64,000 nucleotides of DNA from Alcanivorax sp. S6407 (GTDB lineage: Bacteria > Pseudomonadota > Gammaproteobacteria > Pseudomonadales > Alcanivoracaceae), in NCBI RefSeq assembly GCF_023016115.1, contig NZ_JALKBH010000002.1:892624-956623 (forward strand), in the 5' to 3' direction. Shown one piece after another: positions 8,288 to 16,991 of this stretch (positions within the stretch are counted from its first letter, which is position 1; the number at the start of each line of letters is the position of its first letter). The notes under the pieces were generated by a model, which did not search any database, had not been told where the DNA came from, and saw nothing but the letters and a program-made list of their open reading frames with translations. The translations under genes and the position numbers were made by a program.

Positions 8288-9955
8288 ATGAGCCAGTACA
8301 TCTTCACCATGGATCGGGTGGGCAAGGTTGTCCCGCCCAAGAAGCACATCCTGAAAGACATTTCCCTGTCCTTCTTCCCCGGCGCCAAGATCGGCGTGCT
8401 GGGTTTGAACGGTTCCGGTAAATCCACCCTGCTCAAGATCATGGCCGGAGTGGACAAGGATTTCCTTGGTGAGGCGCGGCCCCAGGCCGGCATCAAGATC
8501 GGCTACCTGCCCCAGGAGCCGGAGCTGGATCCGGAGAAGAATGTCCGCGAGATCGTGGAAGAGGCCCTGTCCGAGATTCTCGACGCCCAGAAGCGTCTGG
8601 ACGAGGTGTACGCCGCCTACGCCGACGAAAACGCCGACTTCGACAAGCTGGCCGCCGAGCAGGCCAAGCTGGAAGCCATCATCGAAACCAGCGACGCCCA
8701 CAACCTGGAGCGCAAGCTGGAAATCGCTGCCGACGCCCTGCGTCTGCCGCCCTGGGAAGCCAGCGTCAAACACCTCTCCGGGGGTGAGCGCCGCCGGGTG
8801 GCCCTGTGCCGCCTGATCATGAGCGCCCCGGACATGCTGCTGCTGGACGAACCCACCAACCACCTGGACGCCGAATCCGTGGCCTGGCTGGAGCGCTTCC
8901 TGCACGAATTCCCCGGCACCGTGGTGGCGGTGACCCACGACCGTTACTTCCTCGACAACTCCTGTGAGTGGATTCTGGAACTGGACCGCGGCGAAGGCAT
9001 CCCGTGGAAAGGCAACTACTCCTCCTGGCTGGAGCAGAAAGAGCAGCGTCTGGAGCAGGAAGCCAAGAGCGAATCCGCCCACCGCAAGACCGTGGAAAAG
9101 GAACTGGAGTGGGTGCGCCAGAATCCGAAAGGCCGCCGCGCCAAGAACAAGGCCCGTGTGGCCGCGTTCGAGGAACTGGCCAGCCAGGAATTCCAGAAGC
9201 GCAACGAAACCCAGGAACTGTACATCCCGCCGGGTGAGCGTCTGGGTGAGCAGGTGTTCGAACTGAATGGCGTGGCCAAGGAATTCGACCACAAGCTGCT
9301 CTACGAAGACCTGAGCTTCAAGGTGCCGCGCGGTGCCATCGTCGGCATCATCGGCCCCAACGGTGCTGGTAAGACCACCCTGTTCCGCATGCTGGCCGGC
9401 CAGGAAACTCCGGACAAGGGTGAAATCACCACCGGTGAAACCGTGCATATGGCCTACGTGGATCAGAGCCGCGAAGACCTGGATGGCAAGAAAACCGTGT
9501 GGGAAGAAGTGTCCGACGGCAATGACATCTTGCGCATCGGCAACTATGAAGTGCCCAGCCGGGCCTATCTGGGCCGCTTCAACTTCAAGGGCGGCGACCA
9601 GCAGAAGCGGGTCGGCGAGCTGTCCGGTGGTGAGCGCAACCGTCTGCATCTGGCCAAGCTGCTCAAGCAGGGCGCCAACGTGCTGCTGCTCGATGAGCCC
9701 ACCAACGACCTGGACGTGGAAACCCTGCGGGCGCTGGAAGAAGCACTGCTGGCCTTCCCCGGCTGTGCCATCGTGATTTCGCACGATCGCTGGTTCCTGG
9801 ACCGTGTCGCAACGCATATTCTTTCTTTTGAAGGAGATGCTAAAGTAGAGTGGTTTGAAGGCTCTTACACCGAGTATGAAGAGTACAAGCGCAAGCAGCT
9901 GGGCGACGAAGCCCTGCAGCCCAAGCGCATGAAGTACAAACGGATCGACGTCTGA
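8288..9955 (+). CDS. ettA: Energy-dependent translational throttle ATPase (ABC-F)
   Basis: EttA binds the ribosomal E site and gates elongation according to the ADP/ATP ratio. The 555-aa soluble protein has two ABC domains without transmembrane segments: Walker A GLNGSGKS at 39-46, signature LSGGERRR with [11 protein letters not shown], then a second Walker A GPNGAGKT and LSGGERNR with [11 protein letters not shown]. The charged linker between the domains carries the P-site tRNA-interaction motif region, and the first domain contains the arm insertion. Length equals the E. coli protein (555 aa). A hairpin at 9968-9989 follows it. Confidence 0.97.
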   Translation: MSQYIFTMDRVGKVVPPKKHILKDISLSFFPGAKIGVLGLNGSGKSTLLKIMAGVDKDFLGEARPQAGIKIGYLPQEPELDPEKNVREIVEEALSEILDAQKRLDEVYAAYADENADFDKLAAEQAKLEAIIETSDAHNLERKLEIAADALRLPPWEASVKHLSGGERRRVALCRLIMSAPDMLLLDEPTNHLDAESVAWLERFLHEFPGTVVAVTHDRYFLDNSCEWILELDRGEGIPWKGNYSSWLEQKEQRLEQEAKSESAHRKTVEKELEWVRQNPKGRRAKNKARVAAFEELASQEFQKRNETQELYIPPGERLGEQVFELNGVAKEFDHKLLYEDLSFKVPRGAIVGIIGPNGAGKTTLFRMLAGQETPDKGEITTGETVHMAYVDQSREDLDGKKTVWEEVSDGNDILRIGNYEVPSRAYLGRFNFKGGDQQKRVGELSGGERNRLHLAKLLKQGANVLLLDEPTNDLDVETLRALEEALLAFPGCAIVISHDRWFLDRVATHILSFEGDAKVEWFEGSYTEYEEYKRKQLGDEALQPKRMKYKRIDV

Positions 9956-9967
9956 CCCGTTGCGGCC

Positions 9968-9989
9968 GCCCCGGCAGCCGTGCCGGGGC
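9968..9989 (+). terminator. GC-rich hairpin after ettA
   Basis: A 9-bp stem (GCCCCGGCA / TGCCGGGGC) with a 4-base loop sits 13 bases after the ettA stop. It has no T-tract, so it may attenuate rather than fully terminate before the PilZ gene. Confidence 0.45.
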
Positions 9990-10037
9990 AGGTCGCGGGC
10001 CAGCCTGGCTGGCAGCAGAAGGAAGAAGGAAACGCTC

Positions 10038-10397
10038 ATGAGCGAACGGCGCCGGGTCAACCGCATCGAATTTGATGGTGAGGCGACCCTGATCTTCCAG
10101 CAAGACAGTTTCAGTGTGGAACTGCAGGATCTGTCTGTTCTTGGCGCCCGGGTGCACAGTGAAATCCCGCTGGCCCTGCCCGATGCTTCTCCGATTTCTC
10201 TCAAGATTGTTCTCGAAGATACCGACATCGCCCTCACCCTGCCCGGTCGCGTCAAGCGTCAGGAAGGGCTGGATATCGGCATCATGTTCGAGAAGCCCTC
10301 AGTGGATGACATGCAGCATCTGCGTCGTCTGGTCATGCTCAACGACGGCGATGAAGGGGATGACAACCCGGCCAGCCTGCTGAGCCCGGAGCACTGA
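10038..10397 (+). CDS. PilZ-domain protein
   Basis: This 119-aa protein consists of a single PilZ domain. Both c-di-GMP-binding elements are recognisable: an N-terminal RxxxR (residues 5-9 in SERRRVNRIEF) and DLSVLGARV, a variant of the [DN]xSxxG motif. Binding of cyclic di-GMP is therefore possible but not proven. The start at 10038 has AAGGA upstream and was chosen over a longer frame that reads through the ettA trailer. The sigma factor gene begins 4 bases after its stop, so the two are probably co-expressed. Confidence 0.82.
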   Translation: MSERRRVNRIEFDGEATLIFQQDSFSVELQDLSVLGARVHSEIPLALPDASPISLKIVLEDTDIALTLPGRVKRQEGLDIGIMFEKPSVDDMQHLRRLVMLNDGDEGDDNPASLLSPEH

Positions 10398-10401
10398 TCT
10401 T

Positions 10402-11004
10402 TTGCAATTGGATGCCCCAGATTTCATTGCAAGGCTGAAGCAGGGCGATCGCACCGCCTTCGGCCAACTGGTCAAAGAGCACCACGGTTTTCTGCTTTCC
10501 ACCGCCCGCTCCCTGCTTTCCCCCGCCGATGCCGAAGAAGCCGTCCAGGACGCCTGGATCGCCGCGCACCGTGCCATTGGCAAGTTCGAAGGCCGCAGCC
10601 AGCTGCGCACCTGGCTGACCCGCATTGTCATCAACCAGGCGCGTATGATGCTGCGCAAGCAGGGCCGCGAAATCCAGTTTGACCCCACTGACGACAACGA
10701 TGTCCTCGCCCACCGGTTCCGCGAAGGCGGCCACTGGCAGCATGCCCCCCGGCAATGGGATCTGGGCGGCCCGGATTCCCTGCTCACCCGCGACGAACTG
10801 CGCCACTGCATGGCAAAGTGCCTGGACGGCATGCCCGAGAACCAGAGACTGGTACTGGAACTGCGCGACATGCAGGGCATGGATTTCGACTCCATCTGTA
10901 ACATGCTCGACATCAGTGCATCCAATGTCCGGGTGCTGTTACACCGGGCCCGGGCCCGGCTGTTTGAGCTGGTGGATCATTTTCAGGAGACAGGCGAGTG
11001 CTGA
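10402..11004 (+). CDS. ECF-type RNA polymerase sigma factor
   Basis: The 200-aa protein has an N-terminal sigma-2 region (about 8-75, including QLVKEHHGFLLSTARSLL and AEEAVQDAWIAAHRAI) and a C-terminal sigma-4 helix-turn-helix (about 140-190, MPENQRLVLELRDMQGMDFDSICNML with SASNVRVLLHRARARL). It starts with TTG; no other start codon fits the N-terminus and GGAG lies upstream. The overlapping downstream gene encodes a zinc-type anti-sigma factor, the usual arrangement for an ECF pair. The inducing signal is unknown. Confidence 0.9.
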   Translation: MQLDAPDFIARLKQGDRTAFGQLVKEHHGFLLSTARSLLSPADAEEAVQDAWIAAHRAIGKFEGRSQLRTWLTRIVINQARMMLRKQGREIQFDPTDDNDVLAHRFREGGHWQHAPRQWDLGGPDSLLTRDELRHCMAKCLDGMPENQRLVLELRDMQGMDFDSICNMLDISASNVRVLLHRARARLFELVDHFQETGEC

Positions 11005-11228
11005 AGTGCAAAGAGGTGGTGGAAAAAGCCGACGCCCTGGTGGACGGTACGCCGCTAAGCTGGCGTGAGCGTTTCGCCCTGCGCCTGCATTTGATGATGT
11101 GTCATCACTGTCGCCGTTATGTCCGCCAGTTACAATCTCTGGTGGCCTCATTGCGGAACAGGACACCACCACCCGTCAGCGACGATCAGGTTAGCAAGGT
11201 GATGAATCAGCTGGACAGCAAATCCTGA
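10998..11228 (+). CDS. Zinc-binding anti-sigma factor (ZAS/zf-HC2)
   Basis: This 76-aa protein carries the HxxxCxxC zinc motif (HLMMCHHC, about residues 31-38) typical of the anti-sigma domain that clamps ECF sigma factors. It begins with GTG overlapping the sigma gene's stop (GTGCTGA) and has GGAG upstream, so translation is coupled. There is no transmembrane segment, unlike membrane-anchored anti-sigmas, so it is likely a cytosolic redox- or metal-responsive type. No recognisable output domain follows. Confidence 0.85.
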   Translation: MLKCKEVVEKADALVDGTPLSWRERFALRLHLMMCHHCRRYVRQLQSLVASLRNRTPPPVSDDQVSKVMNQLDSKS

Positions 11229-11384
11229 CTCACGTGTTCTTCACGTTTTCTGACCGCTACTACCCGCCAAATGCAATTTTTATCATCCTCGTTGACCGAC
11301 AAGCCCTTTAACATGTCGACACGGTATATACCCTGCGACTGACGAGCCCGATTTCGATACCAAGACGCACGTCTGGAGACACCG

Positions 11385-12425
11385 ATGCGCAATGACGTAC
11401 AGGATTACTACGGCAAACAGCTGCAATCCAGTGAAGACCTGCAGACCAACGCCTGCTGCGACCAGGAACCCCCGGAGCACCTGAAGCCGCTGCTGGCACA
11501 ACTGCATGACGAAGTGGTGATGCGCTACTACGGCTGCGGCCTGGTGGCTCCGGAACAACTCAAGGGCATGCGTATTCTTGATCTTGGCAGCGGCTCCGGC
11601 CGTGATGTCTTCCTGTTGTCAGCACTGGTCGGAGAGCAAGGCGAAGTGGTCGGCGTGGACATGACCGACGAACAACTGGACGTCGCTCGCCGCCACCAGG
11701 ATTACCATCGTGATGTCTTCGGCTACGCCAACAGTAACGTGCGCTTCCTGAAAGGCTACATCGAAGAACTGGATCAACTGGATCTCGAGGATGGTTACTT
11801 CGACATCATTATTTCCAACTGTGTGATCAACCTGAGTACGGACAAGGCCAAGGTACTGGCCGATGTGAAGCGCCTGCTCAAACCCGGTGGCGAATTCTAT
11901 TTTTCTGATGTCTACGCTGATCGCCGGGTACCAAGCGCGCTGGTGAATGACCCTGTGCTGTATGGCGAATGCCTGTCCGGCGCTCTCTACTGGAATGACT
12001 TTATCAACCTGGGCAAGCGCAGCGGTTTTGCCGATCCGCGTCTGGTGGAGTCTCGCCGCCTGACTATCGAAAACCCGGCCATCGAAAAGAAGCTCGGCAA
12101 CATCCGTTTCTACTCTGCCACCTACCGGCTGTTCAATATTGAGAACCTGGAACCCGCCTGTGAGGACTATGGCCAGGCGGTGATCTACAAGGGCACGATG
12201 GAGAACTGTCCGCACGCCTTCATGCTCGACGATCACCACATCATCGAAACCGGCAAGGTATTTCCCGTCTGCGGCAACACCTGGCTGATGCTGGAAAAAA
12301 GCCGCTTTGCCGAACACTTTGAATTCATCGGCAACTTCGATACCCACTACGGCATCTTCGAAGGCTGCGGATTGAATGTACCGTTTGAAGATAACGAGGA
12401 AGGCGGCGCGGCGAGCTGCTGCTAA
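11385..12425 (+). CDS. arsM: Arsenite S-adenosylmethionine methyltransferase-like protein
   Basis: The 346-aa protein has a class I SAM fold: motif I LDLGSGSGRD (about 65-74) followed by VVGVDMTDEQ. Features shared with ArsM are an N-terminal cysteine pair (ACCDQEPP, about 24-26), NCVINLS with the As-binding cysteine, and YGECLSGALYW with a second one. It ends in CysCys. ArsM methylates As(III) stepwise to volatile species. No arsR, arsB or arsC neighbours are present, so the function rests on motifs alone. A heptamer array pair begins 11 bases after the stop. Confidence 0.75.
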   Translation: MRNDVQDYYGKQLQSSEDLQTNACCDQEPPEHLKPLLAQLHDEVVMRYYGCGLVAPEQLKGMRILDLGSGSGRDVFLLSALVGEQGEVVGVDMTDEQLDVARRHQDYHRDVFGYANSNVRFLKGYIEELDQLDLEDGYFDIIISNCVINLSTDKAKVLADVKRLLKPGGEFYFSDVYADRRVPSALVNDPVLYGECLSGALYWNDFINLGKRSGFADPRLVESRRLTIENPAIEKKLGNIRFYSATYRLFNIENLEPACEDYGQAVIYKGTMENCPHAFMLDDHHIIETGKVFPVCGNTWLMLEKSRFAEHFEFIGNFDTHYGIFEGCGLNVPFEDNEEGGAASCC

Positions 12426-12435
12426 GAACAAAATG

Positions 12436-12526
12436 GCGAGGTACGAGTAACGAGTTTCGAAAGGCAAAACCCTGTAGAGGGCCTCGCTTTTGATCTTCGT
12501 AACTCGCGCCTCGTAACTCGCCACTC
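12436..12526. repeat. Inverted pair of 7-bp arrays, ACTCGTA type
   Basis: Left arm 12436-12470 has five heptamers (GCGAGGT, ACGAGTA, ACGAGTT, TCGAAAG, GCAAAAC); right arm 12496-12526 has four plus three bases (TTCGTAA, CTCGCGC, CTCGTAA, CTCGCCA). The loop is 25 bases. It lies between the co-directional ArsM-like and VTT-fusion genes. The left arm's inner end CGAAAGGCAAAACC is the complement of the conserved lead-in of other arrays of this type. Confidence 0.85.
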
Positions 12527-12593
12527 AAACGCCCGACGAGCATGAGCTGCGACCAAAACCCACTGGCACAGATACACGGACCAAGGAAGCCCA

Positions 12594-14738
12594 ATGAACA
12601 TCAAAAAAGCGCTGTTGTTTATCATCATCGCCGCGCTGATCGCCAGCTACTTCATTTTCGATCTGGGTCAGTTCTTCAGCCTCACTTACCTGAAGGAACA
12701 GCAAGGCGCCTTTGATGCGCTTTATGCCGACAAACCCGCCCTGGTGCTGGGGGCGTTCTTTGCCGTGTATGTGGCGGTTACCGCCCTGAGCCTGCCCGGC
12801 GCCGCTATCATGACACTGGCAGCAGGCGCGCTGTTTGGTTTCTGGATTGCCCTTGTACTGGTGTCCTTCGCCTCCACCATCGGCGCTACCCTGGCGTTTC
12901 TGGCCTCCCGCTTTCTGTTCCATGATGCGGTTCAGGAGCGCTTCGGCGAACGGCTGAAAAAAATCAATCAGGGCATCGAAAAGGAAGGCGCCTTCTATCT
13001 GTTCACCCTGCGTCTTGTCCCGGCCTTCCCATTCTTCGTGATCAATCTGGTGATGGGCCTGACTCCCCTCAAGACCCGCACCTTCTATTGGGTCAGCCAG
13101 GTCGGCATGCTTGCCGGCACCGCCGTGTATGTGAATGCCGGCACCCAGCTGGGGCAACTGGACAGCCTGGGCGGCCTGTTGTCTCCGGGATTGCTGGGCG
13201 CTTTTGTACTGCTGGGGATCTTCCCGTGGATCGCCAAAGGCATCATGGCCCGCCTTCAAGCCCGCAAGGTATACAAAGGCTGGAACAAGCCCAAACATTT
13301 TGACCGTAACCTGGTCGTGATCGGAGCCGGTGCCGCAGGGCTGGTCAGTTCCTATATCGCCGCTACCGTGAAAGCCAAAGTGACCCTGATCGAAAAACAC
13401 AAGATGGGCGGCGACTGCCTCAATACCGGCTGCGTTCCCTCCAAGGCATTGATCAAGAGTGCTCATCTCGCCTATCAGGAAAAGCAGGCGGACAAGTACG
13501 GTTTCGACAGCATCAAGACCGATTTCCGTTTCAAGAAACTGATGACCCGGGTGCAGCAGGTGATTGCGGATATCGAGCCCCACGATTCGGTGGAACGCTA
13601 CACAGGGCTGGGGGTGGAATGCCGACAAGGTGAAGCCCGCATCGTCTCTCCCTGGGAAGTGGAAATTCGCAACGGTGACCAGGTGGAAACCCTGACCACC
13701 CGCAGCATCATCATTGCCTCCGGTGCCCGCCCCTTCGTGCCGCCGATCCCCGGCATCGAAGACATGGACATCCTCACCTCCGACAACCTCTGGCAAATTG
13801 AGGAGCAGCCCAAACGATTGCTGGTGCTGGGCGGCGGCCCCATCGGCTGCGAGCTGGCCCAGACCTTTGCCCGGCTGGGCAGCCAGGTCACCCAGGTGGA
13901 AATGCTTCCCCGCATCATGATCCGCGAGGACGAAGAAGCCAGCGCGATGGTGACCCGCTCATTGCAGGACAGCGGCGTGCAGGTGCTCACCGGTCACAAG
14001 GCGGTACGCTTCGTCCAGGAGAATGGCGAGAAGGTGCTGTACGCAGAACATGACGGCAAGGAGATTGCCCTGCCCTTCGATCAGGTGCTGGTGGCCGTGG
14101 GCCGCAAGGCCAACACCGACGGACTGGGACTGGACGCGCTCAACCTGCCCACTGCCGCCAACGGCACCATCCAGACCAACGATCTGCTGCAAAGCCGTTA
14201 TCCCAATATCTATGCCTGTGGCGACGTCGCCGGCCCTTACCAGTTCACCCACACTGCTGCCCATCAGGCCTGGTATGCCTCGGTGAACGCCCTGTTCGGC
14301 TTCCTGAAAAGCTTCAAGGTGGACTACCGGGTGATTCCCTGGTGCACCTTTACCGACCCGGAAGTGGCCCGGGTTGGCCTTAACGAGCAGGACGCCATTG
14401 AGCAAGGGATTGATCATGAAGTCACCCGCTACGGCATTGACGATCTCGACCGGGCTATCGCCGACAGTGCCGCCGAAGGCTACGTGAAAGTCATCACCGC
14501 CAAAGGCAGTGACAAGATCCTCGGCGTCACCATCGTCGGCCAGCATGCCGGCGACCTAATTGCCGAATATGTGCTGGCCATGAAGCACGGACTGGGCCTC
14601 AACAAGATCCTCGGCACCATCCACATCTACCCCACCATGGCCGAAGCCAACAAGTTCGCCGCCGGTGAATGGAAGAAGGCCCGCAAGCCGGAAGGGCTGC
14701 TGCGCTGGGTGGAAAAACTGCATGCCTGGAGGCGATAG
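12594..14738 (+). CDS. Fusion of TVP38/TMEM64 (VTT) membrane domain with FAD-dependent pyridine nucleotide-disulfide oxidoreductase
   Basis: This 714-aa protein joins two units. Residues 1-230 are a polytopic VTT/SNARE-associated (DedA-like) membrane domain, with GAAIMTLAAGALFG and LRLVPAFPFFVINLVMGL. Residues about 237-714 are a mercuric-reductase/lipoamide-dehydrogenase-like flavoprotein: FAD motif VVIGAGAAGLV, redox-active disulfide CLNTGC (Cys275, Cys280), NAD motif LVLGGGPIGCELAQ, and a C-terminal dimerisation domain. It lacks the C-terminal cysteine pair of MerA. Electron transfer at the membrane is a reasonable inference; the substrate is unknown. Confidence 0.88.
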   Translation: MNIKKALLFIIIAALIASYFIFDLGQFFSLTYLKEQQGAFDALYADKPALVLGAFFAVYVAVTALSLPGAAIMTLAAGALFGFWIALVLVSFASTIGATLAFLASRFLFHDAVQERFGERLKKINQGIEKEGAFYLFTLRLVPAFPFFVINLVMGLTPLKTRTFYWVSQVGMLAGTAVYVNAGTQLGQLDSLGGLLSPGLLGAFVLLGIFPWIAKGIMARLQARKVYKGWNKPKHFDRNLVVIGAGAAGLVSSYIAATVKAKVTLIEKHKMGGDCLNTGCVPSKALIKSAHLAYQEKQADKYGFDSIKTDFRFKKLMTRVQQVIADIEPHDSVERYTGLGVECRQGEARIVSPWEVEIRNGDQVETLTTRSIIIASGARPFVPPIPGIEDMDILTSDNLWQIEEQPKRLLVLGGGPIGCELAQTFARLGSQVTQVEMLPRIMIREDEEASAMVTRSLQDSGVQVLTGHKAVRFVQENGEKVLYAEHDGKEIALPFDQVLVAVGRKANTDGLGLDALNLPTAANGTIQTNDLLQSRYPNIYACGDVAGPYQFTHTAAHQAWYASVNALFGFLKSFKVDYRVIPWCTFTDPEVARVGLNEQDAIEQGIDHEVTRYGIDDLDRAIADSAAEGYVKVITAKGSDKILGVTIVGQHAGDLIAEYVLAMKHGLGLNKILGTIHIYPTMAEANKFAAGEWKKARKPEGLLRWVEKLHAWRR

Positions 14739-14753
14739 CGAACTGCAGTCATA

Positions 14754-14773
14754 TTGACAATCATTATCATTAG
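14754..14773 (+). promoter_or_regulatory. Fur box overlapping the TonB-receptor promoter
   Basis: The stretch GACAATCATTATCATTA at 14756-14772 matches the iron-box consensus (GATAATGATAATCATTATC) in most positions. It overlaps a TTGACA -35-like hexamer at 14754-14759. The receptor start codon lies about 55 bases downstream. This predicts repression by Fur-Fe2+ and induction under iron limitation. Confidence 0.8.
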
Positions 14774-14826
14774 CACTACCGTGCACGGCATCTTACATTC
14801 CTTACGAACACTCCGGGAGAGTTGCC

Positions 14827-16929
14827 GTGCCCCGTTTGCGCCATCTTGGCTTGCCTGTATCCCTGCTGACCCTAGCCGTTTCCCCACTTGCCAACGCTGA
14901 AGACAACACCAACGAGCTGCAAGCGGTAACGGTGTCTGCCACCCGCTCCAACAGCGAGGTGGGCAAAACGCCCCAGAAAATCACGGTGATCAGCAAGCAG
15001 GAAATCGAGCAGCAGCTGCGCATGACCTCGGACCAGTCCCAGGTACTGAGCAATCTGATTCCGTCCTACACGCCCAGCCGCCAGAAACTGACCAACGCCG
15101 GTGAGACTTTCCGCGGCCGCGCGCCCCTGTTCCTGATTGATGGCATTCCCCAATCCAACCCGCTGCGCGATGGCTCCCGGGATGGTTACACCATCGACCT
15201 GTCCATGGTGGAGCGCATCGAGGTGATCCATGGCGCCAGCGCCGAACATGGCCTGGGCGCCACCGGCGGGATCATCAATTTCGTCACTCGCCGCCCTGAA
15301 TCCGGCACCGTGAACCAGCACATTGGGGTACAGGCCACCGCCCCCACCAACGACATCAAATCCGACAGCCTCAGCTACAAGGTGGACTATCGCGTTGATG
15401 GCATGGCCGGCAATCTGGACTACCTGCTGGGCGTCAGCTACGTGGACCGCGGCATGTTCTACGATGCGGACGGCGATTACATCGGCGTGGATGGTACCCA
15501 GGGTGACATCATGGATTCGCAGAGCGGGGACGTGTTCGTCAAGCTCGGCTACTGGCTCACTGACGAGCAGAACATCCAGCTGTCCGTGAATCGCTTTGAA
15601 CTGGAAGGCAACCATGACTACGTCGCGGTTGACGGCGACTGGGCCAACGGTATTCCCACCACATCCGCAAAGGGAATGCCGGAAGGCGACGCCCCCATGA
15701 ACGAGGTGACCACTGCCGGGCTGACCTATACCCACAGCAACCTCGGTGGTAATCACTTCACCGCCCAGCTGTACAGCCAGACCTTCAAGGGCCGTTATGG
15801 CGGCGGAGCTTTCGCCACCTTCCAGGATCCTGTCTACGGGCCCAACCTGTATGACCAGTCCCAGAACGAGTCCGACAAGATTGGCGGCAAGCTGACCCTG
15901 AGCCGGAATGGCATGCTGGATAACCGCCTCAAGCTGACCACCGGCCTGGATATCATGCAGGACGAGACCACCCAGATTCTGGCCCAGACCGGCCGCGAAT
16001 GGGTACCGGAAACCCAGTTCCGCAATATCGCCCCTTTCCTGCAGGCTGAAGTATCGCCCACCGAGCAGCTAATCCTGCAGGCCGGGGTACGTTACGAGTA
16101 CGCGGAACTGAACGTGGACGACTTCACCACTCTCGCCTCCTACGGTAGCGAACAGGTAAAAGGCGGCAACCCGGACTTTGACGAAACCCTGTTCAACTAC
16201 GGTGTGGTTTTTCAGGCTACAGAGAATACCCAGCTATTCGCCAACTACTCGGAAGGCTTCGGCATGCCGGACGTGGGTCGAGTGCTGCGCGGCATCAATG
16301 TGCCGGACCAGAACGTGGAAGACTTCCTCGACCTGCAGCCTATCCTGACTGACAACACCGAAATAGGTGTACGCCTGAACGGCGAGCGCAGCCATCTGCA
16401 GATCAGCCACTTCAGCTCCGACTCGGACCTGGGCCAGCGGCTGGAAAACAATGGCGGCGTATTTGAAGTAAAAAGGGAGCGTACCGAGATTCAGGGCATC
16501 GAGGCCGAGGCCGGCTGGCAGTTCAATGCCTCCCATGCCCTCAATGCCACCTATGCCCATACGTCAGGCAAGTACGACGATGATGAAGATGGCAACGTGG
16601 ATACCCGTCTGGACGGCAACAACATCGCCCCGGACAGCTTCCAGCTGCGCTGGATTGCCCAGTGGACCAGCAAACTGGACTCCCAGTTGCAGGGTACCCA
16701 CTACTTCAACAAGGACTTCGAAGGTGACATCAACGACTTCACCGCCTACCAGCTGGTAGATCTCAGCCTCGGCTATGACCTGCCCAAAGGGGAACTGACC
16801 GCCGGGGTGGAAAACCTTTTCAACGAGGACTATTTCACCTACTACGCGCAGGCAGCCACCACCCGTGATGACCGCAACTTCAAGGGTCGCGGCCGCACCT
16901 TTACCCTGGGCTACAGCCTGGATTTCTGA
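14827..16929 (+). CDS. TonB-dependent outer-membrane receptor (siderophore type)
   Basis: This 700-aa protein starts with GTG (GGGAGAG upstream) and has a signal peptide ending ANA-ED near residue 24. The plug domain (about 30-160) includes VTVSATRS as TonB-box region and FLIDGIPQ; the remainder is a beta barrel ending in TLGYSLDF with a terminal phenylalanine as needed for Bam assembly. The Fur box upstream and the PepSY protein downstream point to ferric siderophore uptake. The ligand cannot be told from sequence. Confidence 0.92.
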   Translation: MPRLRHLGLPVSLLTLAVSPLANAEDNTNELQAVTVSATRSNSEVGKTPQKITVISKQEIEQQLRMTSDQSQVLSNLIPSYTPSRQKLTNAGETFRGRAPLFLIDGIPQSNPLRDGSRDGYTIDLSMVERIEVIHGASAEHGLGATGGIINFVTRRPESGTVNQHIGVQATAPTNDIKSDSLSYKVDYRVDGMAGNLDYLLGVSYVDRGMFYDADGDYIGVDGTQGDIMDSQSGDVFVKLGYWLTDEQNIQLSVNRFELEGNHDYVAVDGDWANGIPTTSAKGMPEGDAPMNEVTTAGLTYTHSNLGGNHFTAQLYSQTFKGRYGGGAFATFQDPVYGPNLYDQSQNESDKIGGKLTLSRNGMLDNRLKLTTGLDIMQDETTQILAQTGREWVPETQFRNIAPFLQAEVSPTEQLILQAGVRYEYAELNVDDFTTLASYGSEQVKGGNPDFDETLFNYGVVFQATENTQLFANYSEGFGMPDVGRVLRGINVPDQNVEDFLDLQPILTDNTEIGVRLNGERSHLQISHFSSDSDLGQRLENNGGVFEVKRERTEIQGIEAEAGWQFNASHALNATYAHTSGKYDDDEDGNVDTRLDGNNIAPDSFQLRWIAQWTSKLDSQLQGTHYFNKDFEGDINDFTAYQLVDLSLGYDLPKGELTAGVENLFNEDYFTYYAQAATTRDDRNFKGRGRTFTLGYSLDF

Positions 16930-16941
16930 ACCAGGATGACT

Positions 16942-16968
16942 CCACAGGCAGCCGTTGGCTGCCTGTGG
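16942..16968 (+). terminator. Strong hairpin between TonB receptor and PepSY gene
   Basis: A perfect 12-bp stem (CCACAGGCAGCC / GGCTGCCTGTGG) with a 3-base loop starts 13 bases after the receptor stop. No long T-run follows, so it could act as a partial terminator or mRNA stabiliser that lowers expression of the downstream gene. Confidence 0.55.
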
Positions 16969-16991
16969 GTTTACCCGCCGAAGCCAACCTG

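Noticed and set aside
8264-10255. 663-aa open frame antisense to ettA
   Set aside because: Mirrors the ettA codons; no signal, domain or ribosome-binding site, and ettA is unequivocal.
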